NCBI GenBank assembly: GCA_002332905.1 | Contig: DDAM01000041.1 | Location: 117,121-181,120, forward strand | Direction: 5' to 3' | DNA length: 64,000 nt | Source: Firmicutes bacterium UBA2058 | GTDB lineage: Bacteria > Bacillota > Clostridia > Tissierellales > Sedimentibacteraceae | In this document: in pieces, positions 44,668 through 53,221 of the stretch | Layout of the letters: every line of letters begins with the position of its first letter | Position numbering within the stretch: the stretch's first letter is position 1 | Program-made: the position numbers and the translations under genes | The notes under the pieces: model-generated | The model's input: the letters and a program-made list of their open reading frames with translations, nothing else | Database searches by the model: none | Told to the model about the DNA's origin: nothing

Positions 44668-45990
44668 ATGAGTATATTTTCAAATTTTTTAAAACTATTT
44701 AAATACGAACCAACAATAGACGCACAAAATACCTTTAATATTCAATCTGCATTAAATGATAACTGGGATAAGGTTGATGATTTTGCAAAAGATGTTAGTC
44801 AGCAGTTGGAAGATAAAGCCGACAAACAATGGATGCCCAGTGGTTGGAAAGTAGAAGCAGATATACCCGATACTTATCCAAACTTTTCCTCAATTATTTT
44901 TGAAACTACAAGTGTTTGGAACGGTTTGCCATCTGGTGCTATAGTTAAGACTAAAAAAGGTGCATCTAACTGGGAAGCAATACAATGGTTATCAAGAGAT
45001 AATTTAAAACCTTTATATTACAGAGTATCTGGTGGAATAAGTGAAAATACTTGGGGTAAGTGGGAAAAAATCACCACAGAGAGTGATTTAGTTGCTAATG
45101 ACCTAATAAAAGCAACATCATCAACGTCTATATTTGTAGCAACAACTGGTAGTGATTCCACTGGTGATGGAACAAGTGCTAAACCATTTGCTACTATACA
45201 AAAGGCAGTAAATAGTATTCCACATAATATGGGCTGGTCAGACCAAATTATATATTTAAAAGCAGGCACTTATATTGAAAACAAGATTTATATAAATAAT
45301 TTTTATAATGGCAGACTACAAATTTTAAGTGAAACCGGCACATCGTCCGACGTTGTTATAAATGCAAATATAGTTGTAGCTGAAACACACCAATTTCAAA
45401 TAGGTAATTTGACAGTTCAGGGTTCAATAGAGTTCTACAATATGTCTGGAATTATTACTGGTGTGGTACTATCTACAAACAATGTTAAACATGGTATAAT
45501 CATTTCAAGAGGTAGTCAAGCTAGTTTATATTATACAAGCATAACTGGTAGAACAACAGGTGTAATAGCTGATAATAGTAGTATAGTTAGTATGGTTGGC
45601 GGTACGATAACATCTTGTAATGTTGGAATAGACGCAGGATTTCAGTCTGGTACAGGTTGTATATTAATGCTTAATGGAGTACCTAATAGTGCTACTACGA
45701 AATACAAAGTTAACTATGGCAGTGTTATTATAGAAGATGGAGTACCAATAAATTCAGCACCTAAAAATCATACTGATAACTTAGGTGCTTACGGAAAAGG
45801 AACTCCAAACTTGTTTGGTCATTGCAGTATTATGAATATTTTAACAAGGTATGACTACTATGATGGAGAAGCATTATCAGCTTATCAAGGTTATATATTA
45901 AACATTACTAAAGCACCTAAACATCAAAGTGGTACTACAGCACCAACATCATTTGTTGGCGAAGGTGTATTATACGGAGTACACAGCTAG
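44668..45990 (+). CDS. Tail fibre 1: anchor plus parallel beta-helix
   Basis: Protein of 440 residues. Residues ~8-50 (FLKLFKYEPTIDAQNTFNIQ and following) form a module shared with fibre 2 and so probably the baseplate anchor. Residues ~60-140 carry a fibre-tip-like region with WGKWEKITTESD. From ~155 a DUF1565/pectate-lyase-like right-handed beta-helix begins (TGSDSTGDGTSAKPFATIQ). Likely a receptor-binding protein that may bind or cleave surface glycan. ATG 44668 follows AAGGAGTG; a GTG 9 bases earlier is too close to it. Confidence 0.8.
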   Translation: MSIFSNFLKLFKYEPTIDAQNTFNIQSALNDNWDKVDDFAKDVSQQLEDKADKQWMPSGWKVEADIPDTYPNFSSIIFETTSVWNGLPSGAIVKTKKGASNWEAIQWLSRDNLKPLYYRVSGGISENTWGKWEKITTESDLVANDLIKATSSTSIFVATTGSDSTGDGTSAKPFATIQKAVNSIPHNMGWSDQIIYLKAGTYIENKIYINNFYNGRLQILSETGTSSDVVINANIVVAETHQFQIGNLTVQGSIEFYNMSGIITGVVLSTNNVKHGIIISRGSQASLYYTSITGRTTGVIADNSSIVSMVGGTITSCNVGIDAGFQSGTGCILMLNGVPNSATTKYKVNYGSVIIEDGVPINSAPKNHTDNLGAYGKGTPNLFGHCSIMNILTRYDYYDGEALSAYQGYILNITKAPKHQSGTTAPTSFVGEGVLYGVHS

Positions 45991-46001
45991 GAGGTGCTAA
46001 T

Positions 46002-46592
46002 ATGTCAGTAATTTTAGGTAAGAATGGTGTTAATAGAGAATTAAAAGAAATCTATTTAGGTAATAGTGGAGTAAATAATAAAGAGAAAGAATTGTATCTA
46101 GGTAAAGATGGAATTAATAAACAGATATACCAAAGTGCATTATATACACAAAATACAGTTATATTTTCATCATTATCCAACACATATACTACATTTCCTA
46201 CTGTACTAACTCCTAATAGCATAGAGTTAACAATAACACCGGGAGCAGTAATAAGAAATCAAACTTATCAATTTGATGTGTTTAATGATACTATGTCACA
46301 TATGACAGGATTTCGTATCAGTTATTACCAAGATGTTGATGGTAGCGATAGACAAGACTCAATAGTTATAGGTAGTAGTTACAATTTAGTACAGAGTTTA
46401 GAATATTTAAGTTTAGCTACAGTTGTATTTAAGGTGATATTTAATGCAACATCATGTGATTTATATGTCAATGGTGTTTATAAAAGCACTGTAACATATG
46501 CTAGTGCGAGTATATCAAAACCAACATTTGTTAAGTTTAGAGCAATAGCACCAAGTGGTTCAGCTATTGGAACTAATCTATTAATTAAATAA
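46002..46592 (+). CDS. Fibre-associated protein with LGxxGVN repeats
   Basis: Protein of 196 residues. N-terminus has three copies of an about 14-residue motif (ILGKNGVNRELKEIY, LGNSGVNNKEKELY, LGKDGINKQIY), like the repeated G-V-D-G motif of many phage fibre-associated proteins. The C-terminal 150 residues are beta-rich and look like a lectin or laminin-G type sandwich, not confirmed. Lies between fibre 1 and the small tail genes. Confidence 0.65.
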   Translation: MSVILGKNGVNRELKEIYLGNSGVNNKEKELYLGKDGINKQIYQSALYTQNTVIFSSLSNTYTTFPTVLTPNSIELTITPGAVIRNQTYQFDVFNDTMSHMTGFRISYYQDVDGSDRQDSIVIGSSYNLVQSLEYLSLATVVFKVIFNATSCDLYVNGVYKSTVTYASASISKPTFVKFRAIAPSGSAIGTNLLIK

Positions 46593-46604
46593 AAGGAGGA
46601 AATT

Positions 46605-47018
46605 ATGCAAAAAATAAAACTAAAAAACAACATAGAAATAGCAGATATTCAAAGCATATTTGGATATACAGAAACAATTGGAGAAAACGACAGACGTGAA
46701 ACATTAGTAGTAAAAATATTAAATAATACAGTAGATAATATAAATACTGTACTATTTGCTGACACTACAGTGTTAGATAGTATAACAATAATGGGTCAAG
46801 AGGAACAAATTATTAATCAAGAGACACAGGAAAAAGAACTTGTTTGGGTAACACAAGGAATACATGAAAGATACAATCTTCCTTGCAGTATAACAAAAGA
46901 CATAATAAATAATGTCATTGAAGTTAAAATAGCTAGAAAATCAACTTTAGAGCAACAATTATTAGAAACACAACTAGCTCTAGCTGAGATAGGTGCTATG
47001 TTAGGAGGTACAGTATAA
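46605..47018 (+). CDS. Hypothetical tail-module protein
   Basis: Protein of 137 residues ending in a short coiled coil (STLEQQLLETQLALAEIGAM). No recognised family. Small proteins of this type regularly precede xkdX in Firmicute tail clusters. AAGGAGG 7 bases before ATG; the stop overlaps the xkdX start (TAATG). Confidence 0.7.
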   Translation: MQKIKLKNNIEIADIQSIFGYTETIGENDRRETLVVKILNNTVDNINTVLFADTTVLDSITIMGQEEQIINQETQEKELVWVTQGIHERYNLPCSITKDIINNVIEVKIARKSTLEQQLLETQLALAEIGAMLGGTV

Positions 47019-47116
47019 TGGCTAAAATATATGCAAAATTAATCAAGCAAGGACTATGGACTGTAGAGCAAGTACCTGAAAGATGGAAAGTAGAAGTACT
47101 AGAAATACTTAATTAA
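47018..47116 (+). CDS. xkdX: XkdX-family small protein
   Basis: Peptide of 32 residues, MAKIYAKLIKQGLWTVEQVP then ERWKVEVLEILN, matching the XkdX family (Y-KLI-G--T-EQVP). Function unknown, but a reliable marker of Firmicute phage tail clusters just after the fibre genes. Start overlaps the upstream stop; AGGAGGTA lies 8 bases before it. Confidence 0.85.
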   Translation: MAKIYAKLIKQGLWTVEQVPERWKVEVLEILN

Positions 47117-47140
47117 TAAAAATATTCAATATAGAATACT

Positions 47141-47184
47141 AAGAGATTTTAATTAATTATTTATAATTTAAAATCTCTTTTTTA
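47141..47184 (+). terminator. Terminator between fibre cassettes
   Basis: AAGAGATTTT / AAAATCTCTT stem followed by TTTT, between xkdX and the second fibre gene. Confidence 0.7.
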
Positions 47185-47212
47185 TCTAAATTAATTTTAG
47201 AAGGAGGATAAA

Positions 47213-49168
47213 ATGGGTAAATTATCAAATTTTTTTGATTTATTTAAACGTAATTCATCATCAGAAAATAATAATATTAATGACAATTCAATTTTAAATG
47301 AACATGAAAATGTAGAATTTAATTTGAAAGATAATAATTACAATTTAAATCGAATTGATATCAATGAAAATATTAATGCACCAAAAGAACTAAAAATCAG
47401 CAATTATGCTTTAAATAATACATTTAGCAATGAAAGTGATTTTTTAAAACTATTCAAATATGATTCCATAGCAGACAGTTCAAAAACCTTTAACATAGAA
47501 ACTGCGCTAAATAATAACTGGGATAAAGTTGATAACTTTGCAAAAGATGTAAGTCAGCAAATGGAAAAAAAAGCTGACTTAGATGAAAATGGAAAGGTGC
47601 TAGCTTCACAGTTGCCTGAGATAAGTTCAAGTGCTGATGGTATAACTATAACTGATACAGCAGGAAATTTTACATCAACAAATGTCGAGGAAGCTTTAGA
47701 AGAATGTTTTCAATATGCCAATGATGGTAAAACAGCAATAAAAAGTGCTATTAGTAACAAGGGTGTTGCAGTTACACTTGAAGATACTTTCCTTACATTG
47801 GCTTCTAAAATAACTGCCCAAATGTGTAAATTTAGTGGAAATGCTGTTGCATGTGATGTAATAAGTGGTAAAACTTTTATAAATAGTAGTGGAAATGTTA
47901 TAACTGGAACGATTCCTATGGCAACAAAAGATGGTATAGGTGTAATACAAGGGTATCCTAATTTAATTAACGCTTATGATGGTATGATTGATTTTTATAT
48001 AGACAAACAAGTATGTTTACCATACGGATATATTCGAGGTTATATACCAAATTTCAAAGCGGGAAATATCAAAAAAGGTGTTAATGTTGGTGGTGTAGTG
48101 GGTTCTTATGAAAGCAAAATTATACCTTATAAACAGAGATATGTAAACGGTAGAAATTTTGGAGGGACTAGTAACCATTTTGTAGCTTGTAATGGGAATA
48201 GTGCATTATTATTTAATACAACTCCTAATACAACAATAATAACCAAGACTACAACCACGTCTGTTGATAGCACTCAACATGGTAGTAGTGTTAGATTTGG
48301 AACATTCGGCGATTATTGGATAATGTTTAAATCTTATGGAATTTACTATAGCACTGACGGTAAAAACTGGGTTTTGTCTGTCGATACCTCTTGCGTTGGA
48401 TCTAGTTTAAAGCTATATCAGTATCAAGGAGTAACAGCTTGTATAGGCTATACTTATAATAGCGGTGATTATCCCTACCTTTATTACACTACCAATGGTA
48501 CTACTTGGACTAAGTCTAATCTTTCAAACAGAGTGTTTACTGAATATGGTTTTATTAAAAAAGTAGGTTCAGATTATTATGTATTTAGTAGTAATAGAAA
48601 TATAAGCTCTAGTTATAACTACTACTACAAATCAGTAGGTGGATTAGGCTCATTAGTACAAAAGACTAATTCTAATGACATTGTGATATTTGATATAGAG
48701 TACTATAACGGCAAATATTATGGGGTTGGACAGTATGATAGGCTATATGAATCTAATGATGAAATAAATTGGACTTTAAAGTATGATTCAAATAAAACAA
48801 TAGTACAAGCAAAATTCTTAAAAGTTTTTAAAAATAGACTATATTTAATAAATTCTTATGGGGTTTCTTATTTTGACTCAAGCAATATTAATGCAAGCCC
48901 TACGGGAACTATTACACCAGTATTAACAGGAGATGTGTATGATGTTTGTGTAACTAATGGTACTATGAATATTTTATTATATAAATCTATTTCGGGTGCT
49001 TACACTGATATCTACTCTGTATTATATTCAGATGATGGAGAGATTTGGTACTCGGCAGGTGTTTTAACTTTTTATAGTAGTTCAACTAACTTTACACAGG
49101 TTTTTGAAACACCTTCTGGTTTATTAGCTATTGATGAATTTAAGAAAATAATAGCCATTGCAGAATAG
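47213..49168 (+). CDS. Tail fibre 2: anchor plus Asp-box/propeller-like tip
   Basis: Protein of 651 residues. It opens MGKLSNFFDLFKRN, a partial echo of the fibre 1 start, then an Asn-rich ~65-residue insert, then (from ~76) FLKLFKYDSIADSSKTFNIE, closely matching the fibre 1 anchor. Residues ~140-300 form a shaft; from ~310 on there are at least four Asp-box-like YxSxDGxxW motifs (YYSTDGKNW ~378, TTNGTTW ~426, SNDEINW ~512, SDDGEIW ~606), as in sialidase-type beta-propellers. Predicted second receptor-binding protein. ATG follows AAGGAGG. Confidence 0.78.
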   Translation: MGKLSNFFDLFKRNSSSENNNINDNSILNEHENVEFNLKDNNYNLNRIDINENINAPKELKISNYALNNTFSNESDFLKLFKYDSIADSSKTFNIETALNNNWDKVDNFAKDVSQQMEKKADLDENGKVLASQLPEISSSADGITITDTAGNFTSTNVEEALEECFQYANDGKTAIKSAISNKGVAVTLEDTFLTLASKITAQMCKFSGNAVACDVISGKTFINSSGNVITGTIPMATKDGIGVIQGYPNLINAYDGMIDFYIDKQVCLPYGYIRGYIPNFKAGNIKKGVNVGGVVGSYESKIIPYKQRYVNGRNFGGTSNHFVACNGNSALLFNTTPNTTIITKTTTTSVDSTQHGSSVRFGTFGDYWIMFKSYGIYYSTDGKNWVLSVDTSCVGSSLKLYQYQGVTACIGYTYNSGDYPYLYYTTNGTTWTKSNLSNRVFTEYGFIKKVGSDYYVFSSNRNISSSYNYYYKSVGGLGSLVQKTNSNDIVIFDIEYYNGKYYGVGQYDRLYESNDEINWTLKYDSNKTIVQAKFLKVFKNRLYLINSYGVSYFDSSNINASPTGTITPVLTGDVYDVCVTNGTMNILLYKSISGAYTDIYSVLYSDDGEIWYSAGVLTFYSSSTNFTQVFETPSGLLAIDEFKKIIAIAE

Positions 49169-49724
49169 GTGTTAATAAAATAAAAAATATATAAATATTG
49201 GAAATTAAAATGACTCAATAATTAGAGTACTATCTATTACAGATAGTGCAGTTAGTCCAAAGGATTAAATTACATTGAAATCATAACTATATTTAACAGC
49301 CAATAGTTATTAATCCAGATTTAGATATAGCGTATCCATTATATAATTAAAAAAGATTTTTATTGGGTTATAGTTAATTATTAAAATACAATAATGAAAA
49401 CTAATTTAGAATTAATGAATACTAAAAATGATTTAGTACAGGCTGAGATACAGATAAACCAATTAATTTCACATTTAAATGAAGCTAATGTTACTATAGC
49501 TTTATTAGATGAAATACAAGATATTCTTGGAGATGCTGTATGATTAGTACAAAGCTAGTAATTTGTATTGGCATTCACGTTAAATTAGATAGAGATGAGG
49601 ATTTAGATACGATTCTTGCAGTATATGTAAAATTAACAGATTAAGAAAAGCAAACAGTAAGAGATTATTTTACTAACATCTCAGTTTTATAAACAAAAAA
49701 TGTACAAACAATAAATTAAAACAT
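49169..49724 (+). pseudogene. Decayed small tail genes after fibre 2
   Basis: No intact gene in 555 bp, but short coding-like pieces: RVLSITDSAVSPKD near 49226, QPIVINPDLDIAYPLYN near 49297, a 49-codon frame at 49394-49543 ending in a coiled coil (LLDEIQDILGDAV) like the end of the 46605 protein, and an overlapping 34-codon frame at 49540 whose end (AVYVKLTD, stop) is XkdX-like. None has a ribosome binding site. Reads as the remains of a former fibre-linked cassette. Confidence 0.5.
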
Positions 49725-49769
49725 GACCACAAAGACCTTAGGGATTACTATTTTATGGTCTTTGTGGTC
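49725..49769. terminator. Perfect 13-bp hairpin before lysis genes
   Basis: GACCACAAAGACC (49725-49737) and GGTCTTTGTGGTC (49757-49769). No T-run follows, so it may be an attenuator or processing site rather than a strong terminator. Confidence 0.55.
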
Positions 49770-49789
49770 AACCCATTTAAGAGGTGAAA

Positions 49790-50056
49790 ATGACTATAGA
49801 AATTAGTATTTTAATAGCCGTAATTGGCTGTTTTATCGGCATTGGTGGGTGGTTTAAGGGTAGAGATAGTAAGATTGCAGCTGATGCTGAATGGAAGGGG
49901 ACTGTCAATGCAAAGCTTGATGTGATTGTTGGCATAAAGGAAAATGTTGAGGAAATAGAAAGTAGAATTGCTGAGTGTGACAGGAGAATTATAGCCGTTG
50001 AACAGTCCAATATATCCCTTCATAAAAGACTGGAAAGCTTGGAGGTAAACAAATGA
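49790..50056 (+). CDS. Lysis-module membrane protein with coiled coil (XhlA-like)
   Basis: Protein of 88 residues: one N-terminal membrane helix (about 4-22, ISILIAVIGCFIGIGGWF), then a coiled coil (IKENVEEIESRIAECDRR). XhlA of PBSX also combines a coiled coil and one helix but in the reverse order, so the assignment is by context. Start ATG 49790 after GAGGTG; its end overlaps the next gene by 4 bases. Confidence 0.65.
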   Translation: MTIEISILIAVIGCFIGIGGWFKGRDSKIAADAEWKGTVNAKLDVIVGIKENVEEIESRIAECDRRIIAVEQSNISLHKRLESLEVNK

Positions 50057-50238
50057 AAGATAAACTTATAAAGCTTATAGATGTTAAAAGCATAGTTACA
50101 TTGCTACTGGTTATCACATTAATCGTCGTTGTAATAAGAGACATAAAAATGAATAGCGATTTGTTTTTATTGTTTAGCAATGTTGTAACTATGGTTATTA
50201 CATATTTTTTCACAAGGCAGAAAAAAGAGAGTGAATAA
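50053..50238 (+). CDS. Small holin-like membrane protein
   Basis: Protein of 61 residues with two hydrophobic helices (about 13-28 and 37-53) and charged ends (KDKLIKLID, RQKKESE), typical of small holins that open the membrane for the endolysin. It lies between the XhlA-like protein and the endolysin. Family not recognised by sequence alone. Confidence 0.65.
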   Translation: MKDKLIKLIDVKSIVTLLLVITLIVVVIRDIKMNSDLFLLFSNVVTMVITYFFTRQKKESE

Positions 50239-50781
50239 ATGATTTATAATGGTAAATATAAAGTATCGTCACCATATGGTGAGCGTAATTTGAATGGAAT
50301 TGTAGCCTTTCACAAGGGCGTGGATTTTGTTGGACTGGATAGTAAGGAAATTGTATCGCCGGTTAATGGTATTGTTAAATCGTCTGCCATAATTACAGAT
50401 AAGAGTAATTTAACTTGGGAGTGGGGAAACTATATAAGAATTGACACGGAGGATGAGCATAAACTGTTTTTTTGCCACTTAAGCCAGAGGTTTGTAAATG
50501 TTGGACAAATGGTAAAAAAAGGTGATATAATAGGTGTTGAGGGCAATACTGGATATTCCTTTGGAAGTCATTGTCACTTTGAGGCGAGAACAAAGGATAA
50601 TATTTCAATTGATCCAGTTATTTACTTGGAAAAATTAAAGGAAAATGATATATTAACAGTAGAGCAGGCTATGAAAATAGTTCAGGAAAATGCAATGCTT
50701 GATGATAATACAATGAAATATCTGTCTTTTTATAAGTATTATGATAATCTTATTCTTAAGCTTGCATATGCTATAAAATAA
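50239..50781 (+). CDS. M23 (LytM-type) endolysin
   Basis: Zinc endopeptidase of 180 residues that cuts peptide cross-links in peptidoglycan for particle release. SPYGERNLNG near 11, HKGVDF (HxxxD) near 25, and GSHCHFE (HxH) near 110 give all zinc ligands. The C-terminal ~45 residues may target the wall. No signal peptide, as expected for a holin-dependent lysin. ATG is 9 bases after a weak GAGAGTG. Confidence 0.88.
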   Translation: MIYNGKYKVSSPYGERNLNGIVAFHKGVDFVGLDSKEIVSPVNGIVKSSAIITDKSNLTWEWGNYIRIDTEDEHKLFFCHLSQRFVNVGQMVKKGDIIGVEGNTGYSFGSHCHFEARTKDNISIDPVIYLEKLKENDILTVEQAMKIVQENAMLDDNTMKYLSFYKYYDNLILKLAYAIK

Positions 50782-50843
50782 AAGAGTGAAATGCATTTCA
50801 CTCTATAAAAGAATCAAAGAACGATTCTTCATCGTAATGGAGG
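50781..50843 (+). repeat. Hairpin-SD element (copy 3)
   Basis: AGAGTGAAAT-GC-ATTTCACTCT hairpin (50783-50804), then AGAATC...GATTCT and ACGAT-TCTTC-ATCGT, ending AATGGAGG, the ribosome binding site of the SRAP gene. Same layout as copies 1 and 2. Confidence 0.65.
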
Positions 50844-50848
50844 GAATT

Positions 50849-51469
50849 ATGTGTGGTAGATATCTATATAGCTTGGATAATCAAGAATTACGGGAAATTG
50901 CTGAAGAAGCTCAAAGAAATTTATATGGTGAATATAAGACAGGTGAAATATATCCAACTAATGTTGCACCTATAATTATAAGTAGTGGCAATGTTATTAG
51001 ACCTGTACTGGCTAAGTGGGGACTTAAAAAGTGGGATAATAAGGGCAATATAATTAATGCTAGGTCTGAGGGAATTAAGAAAAAACCTATGTTCAAAAAT
51101 CTTGTAGAATCTAAGAGGTGTATAGTTCCAGCAAGTGCCTTTTTTGAGTGGAAAGAGATTAGCGACAAGGAAAAAGAAAAATATATCTTTTATAATAATG
51201 ATGGTGTTTTATATATGGCTGGCTTATATGAGGTGTATGAGAGTGTGCCTAATGAACAGCTGAGTTTGTTTGATTCTAACGATAAGGTAGATAATTTACG
51301 CTACACTATTATAACTAAAGCTGCTAGCGGCTCTATGGTAGGAATTCATCAGCGTATGCCAGTTATATTTAATAAAGAGGAAATAAAAAATTGGCTGCTT
51401 GGCGATAGTAAAGTCGATGAGCTTTTAGCTAATAATGATGTTGATTTAAACAAGGATAAAAATGGCTAA
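50849..51469 (+). CDS. SRAP-domain protein (HMCES/YedK-like)
   Basis: Protein of 206 residues that covalently shields abasic sites in single-stranded DNA. Catalytic Cys directly after the start Met (MCGRYL), NARSEG near 70, SAFFEWKE near 98 and GIHQRMPVI near 170 give the full active-site set. ATG 50849 must be the start because Cys2 must be N-terminal; a longer upstream frame is excluded. It lies between the tailocin lysis genes and a Y-family polymerase, two DNA-damage-linked loci. Confidence 0.92.
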   Translation: MCGRYLYSLDNQELREIAEEAQRNLYGEYKTGEIYPTNVAPIIISSGNVIRPVLAKWGLKKWDNKGNIINARSEGIKKKPMFKNLVESKRCIVPASAFFEWKEISDKEKEKYIFYNNDGVLYMAGLYEVYESVPNEQLSLFDSNDKVDNLRYTIITKAASGSMVGIHQRMPVIFNKEEIKNWLLGDSKVDELLANNDVDLNKDKNG

Positions 51470-51488
51470 ATGGACTATGGTAAAATAA

Positions 51489-51526
51489 AAATGGTATCTA
51501 TAATTTAAATAGATACCATTTTTGTG
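51489..51526. terminator. Bidirectional terminator, SRAP / polY operon
   Basis: AAATGGTATCTAT / ATAGATACCATTT perfect 13-bp stem with A/T flanks. Its right arm covers the end of the small minus-strand gene at 51498. Confidence 0.85.
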
Positions 51527-51740
51527 TGTCAGTCTCATATTTTATCTCATATAAATCTTTTTCATTTTGCATACATGTAAAAACTATTCTGTAGTTCCCT
51601 GCCAACATTTCATCGTGAGTTTTCACTATTTTATCAATTTGAATGGTTTTATCATCTTCTCTTTTAAATCTTAAAGGAATTATTGTACCATCGGTTTTAA
51701 AGGAAGCTAATACTTTTATGTTTTCATTTACAATTTTCAT
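51498..51740 (-). CDS. Small conserved protein linked to Y-family polymerase
   Basis: Protein of 80 residues, beta-strand rich (ENIKVLASFKTDGTIIPLRF, YEIKYETDTQKWYLFKL). Not a YolD match that I can recognise, though it takes YolD's usual place beside a Pol IV/V-like gene. It starts 13 bases after the polymerase stop with AAGGAG, so it is the second gene of an SOS-type operon. Function unknown; perhaps a polymerase accessory. Confidence 0.65.
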   Translation of the reverse strand: MKIVNENIKVLASFKTDGTIIPLRFKREDDKTIQIDKIVKTHDEMLAGNYRIVFTCMQNEKDLYEIKYETDTQKWYLFKL

Positions 51741-51753
51741 ATGGGTTAACTCC

Positions 51754-52995
51754 TTACAAAATACTACTCATACCTATATATTCATCTGATGGATAGCCAC
51801 CAAGTAGTGGCTGAAAATCACTGTTTGCAAACATACCTCTAATTATGGCATTATCTCCGTATCTACATCTTATTTTATCAATTGTTTTGTCTAAAACTTC
51901 ACTTTTTTTACTAAAGTTTGATTGAAAAAGGTTGATTTGTTTAACTGCCCTAAATTCTAAATCACTAACATATACACCTAATTGTCTTATGGGTTTTTTA
52001 TCCCATATTGCATCGAATAGCTTGCACATATTTATATATATATCATTGGTACAATCTGTAAAAAATGAAAGCTTTTTTTGTCTTGATATATAGAAAAAAT
52101 CACTAAATTTAATACCTACGCTTATAACTCTGCAAAATGCACCAGCCTCTCGTAGTCTCCATGCTGTTACTTCAACTAAGCTAAGAAGTATGATATGGGC
52201 AGTTTCTGTGTCTGTTACATCAAATCTTAGAGTGCTGCTGTTGCCAACACTTTTAACCTGTTCAAATCCTTTAAATTCAGAATCATCTTTTCCCCAAGAA
52301 TAATCGTAAATTAATCTACCATGAGATTTAAATAATGCTGAAATGGCATTATAATCATAGTTTGCTAAATCTCCAATAGTGTGTATTCCTATTTTATTTA
52401 ACTTTTGTTTAGTTTTTCTTCCAACCATAAATAAATCTTCAACTGGTAATGGCCATAATTTTTTTTTAATTTCATCTGGAAAACAGGTATGACATTTGTT
52501 AGGCTTTTCAAAATCTCCTGCCATCTTTGCAAGAAGCTTATTCTCAGAAACACCTATGTTTACTGTGTAGCCAAATATTTCGTTTATTCTGTCCTTTATA
52601 AGATAGGCAAGATTTATAGCTTTTTCTCTATCTATATCAGTAAATCTTATAAAGCATTCATCTATGCTAAATGCTTCAACATCAGGTGTGAAGGTTTTTA
52701 AAAATTCTCTAAGCTTTTTGCTTGCCTTTGTGTATACGTTATAATCTGGAAGTACAATTAGTAAATTAGGACATTTTTGTCTTGCCTCAAATAGTGATTC
52801 ACCAGTTTTAATATTAAATTTCTTTGCAGGAAGTGATTTAGCAAGCACAATTCCATGTCTGCTTTTTTCATTTCCACCAATTACAGAAGGAATTTCTCGA
52901 ATATCCCTTTCTATGCCAATTTGCTTTTCATATGTGGCATGCCAAGACAGGAATGCCGAGTTAACATCAATATGCATGATAATATTTTTAGACAT
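51754..52995 (-). CDS. Y-family DNA polymerase (DinB/UmuC-like)
   Basis: Translesion polymerase of 413 residues. IMHIDVNSAFLSWHATYEK near 5-23 holds the first catalytic Asp, FSIDECFIRF near 107 the second acidic pair, then the thumb (GRKTKQKLNKIGIHTIGDLA near 190) and little-finger domain. Clostridial UmuC/DinB type; no C-terminal clamp motif is obvious. Its promoter contains a LexA-like box (53050-53063), so DNA-damage control is likely. Confidence 0.9.
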   Translation of the reverse strand: MSKNIIMHIDVNSAFLSWHATYEKQIGIERDIREIPSVIGGNEKSRHGIVLAKSLPAKKFNIKTGESLFEARQKCPNLLIVLPDYNVYTKASKKLREFLKTFTPDVEAFSIDECFIRFTDIDREKAINLAYLIKDRINEIFGYTVNIGVSENKLLAKMAGDFEKPNKCHTCFPDEIKKKLWPLPVEDLFMVGRKTKQKLNKIGIHTIGDLANYDYNAISALFKSHGRLIYDYSWGKDDSEFKGFEQVKSVGNSSTLRFDVTDTETAHIILLSLVEVTAWRLREAGAFCRVISVGIKFSDFFYISRQKKLSFFTDCTNDIYINMCKLFDAIWDKKPIRQLGVYVSDLEFRAVKQINLFQSNFSKKSEVLDKTIDKIRCRYGDNAIIRGMFANSDFQPLLGGYPSDEYIGMSSIL

Positions 52996-53038
52996 CTTAT
53001 TTGTTCACCAGAATTCTTTTTGGATTTTTCTTAAATGA

Positions 53039-53067
53039 ATTATACCAAACAAACGTTCGTTTGTAAA
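53039..53067 (-). promoter_or_regulatory. SOS promoter of polY with LexA-like box
   Basis: Minus strand: TTTACA (53067-53062), 17-bp spacer, TATAAT (53044-53039). CAAAC-GTTC-GTTTG (53050-53063) fills the spacer and reaches the -35 box; it matches the Firmicute LexA consensus CGAACRNRYGTTYG at 12 of 14 positions. Confidence 0.7.
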
Positions 53068-53221
53068 CATGAAATTTTAGACAAAAAATATAAAAATAGT
53101 ACACAAATTTATAAGTTAGCAATAAAAAATTAACCACAAAAACACATATTATACGTGGTTTTATGGTTAAATCTTTACGAATATTAATTTACATCTGTGT
53201 AATCAGTGAATTAGTGTTCTA

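Noticed and set aside
47696..47950. 84-codon minus-strand Cys/Tyr-rich frame in fibre 2
   Set aside because: Antisense shadow of the Thr/Asn-rich fibre shaft; no ribosome binding site.
33293..51470. Intact integrated prophage
   Set aside because: No integrase, terminase, portal, capsid, replication genes or flanking attachment repeats were found; tail and lysis genes only.
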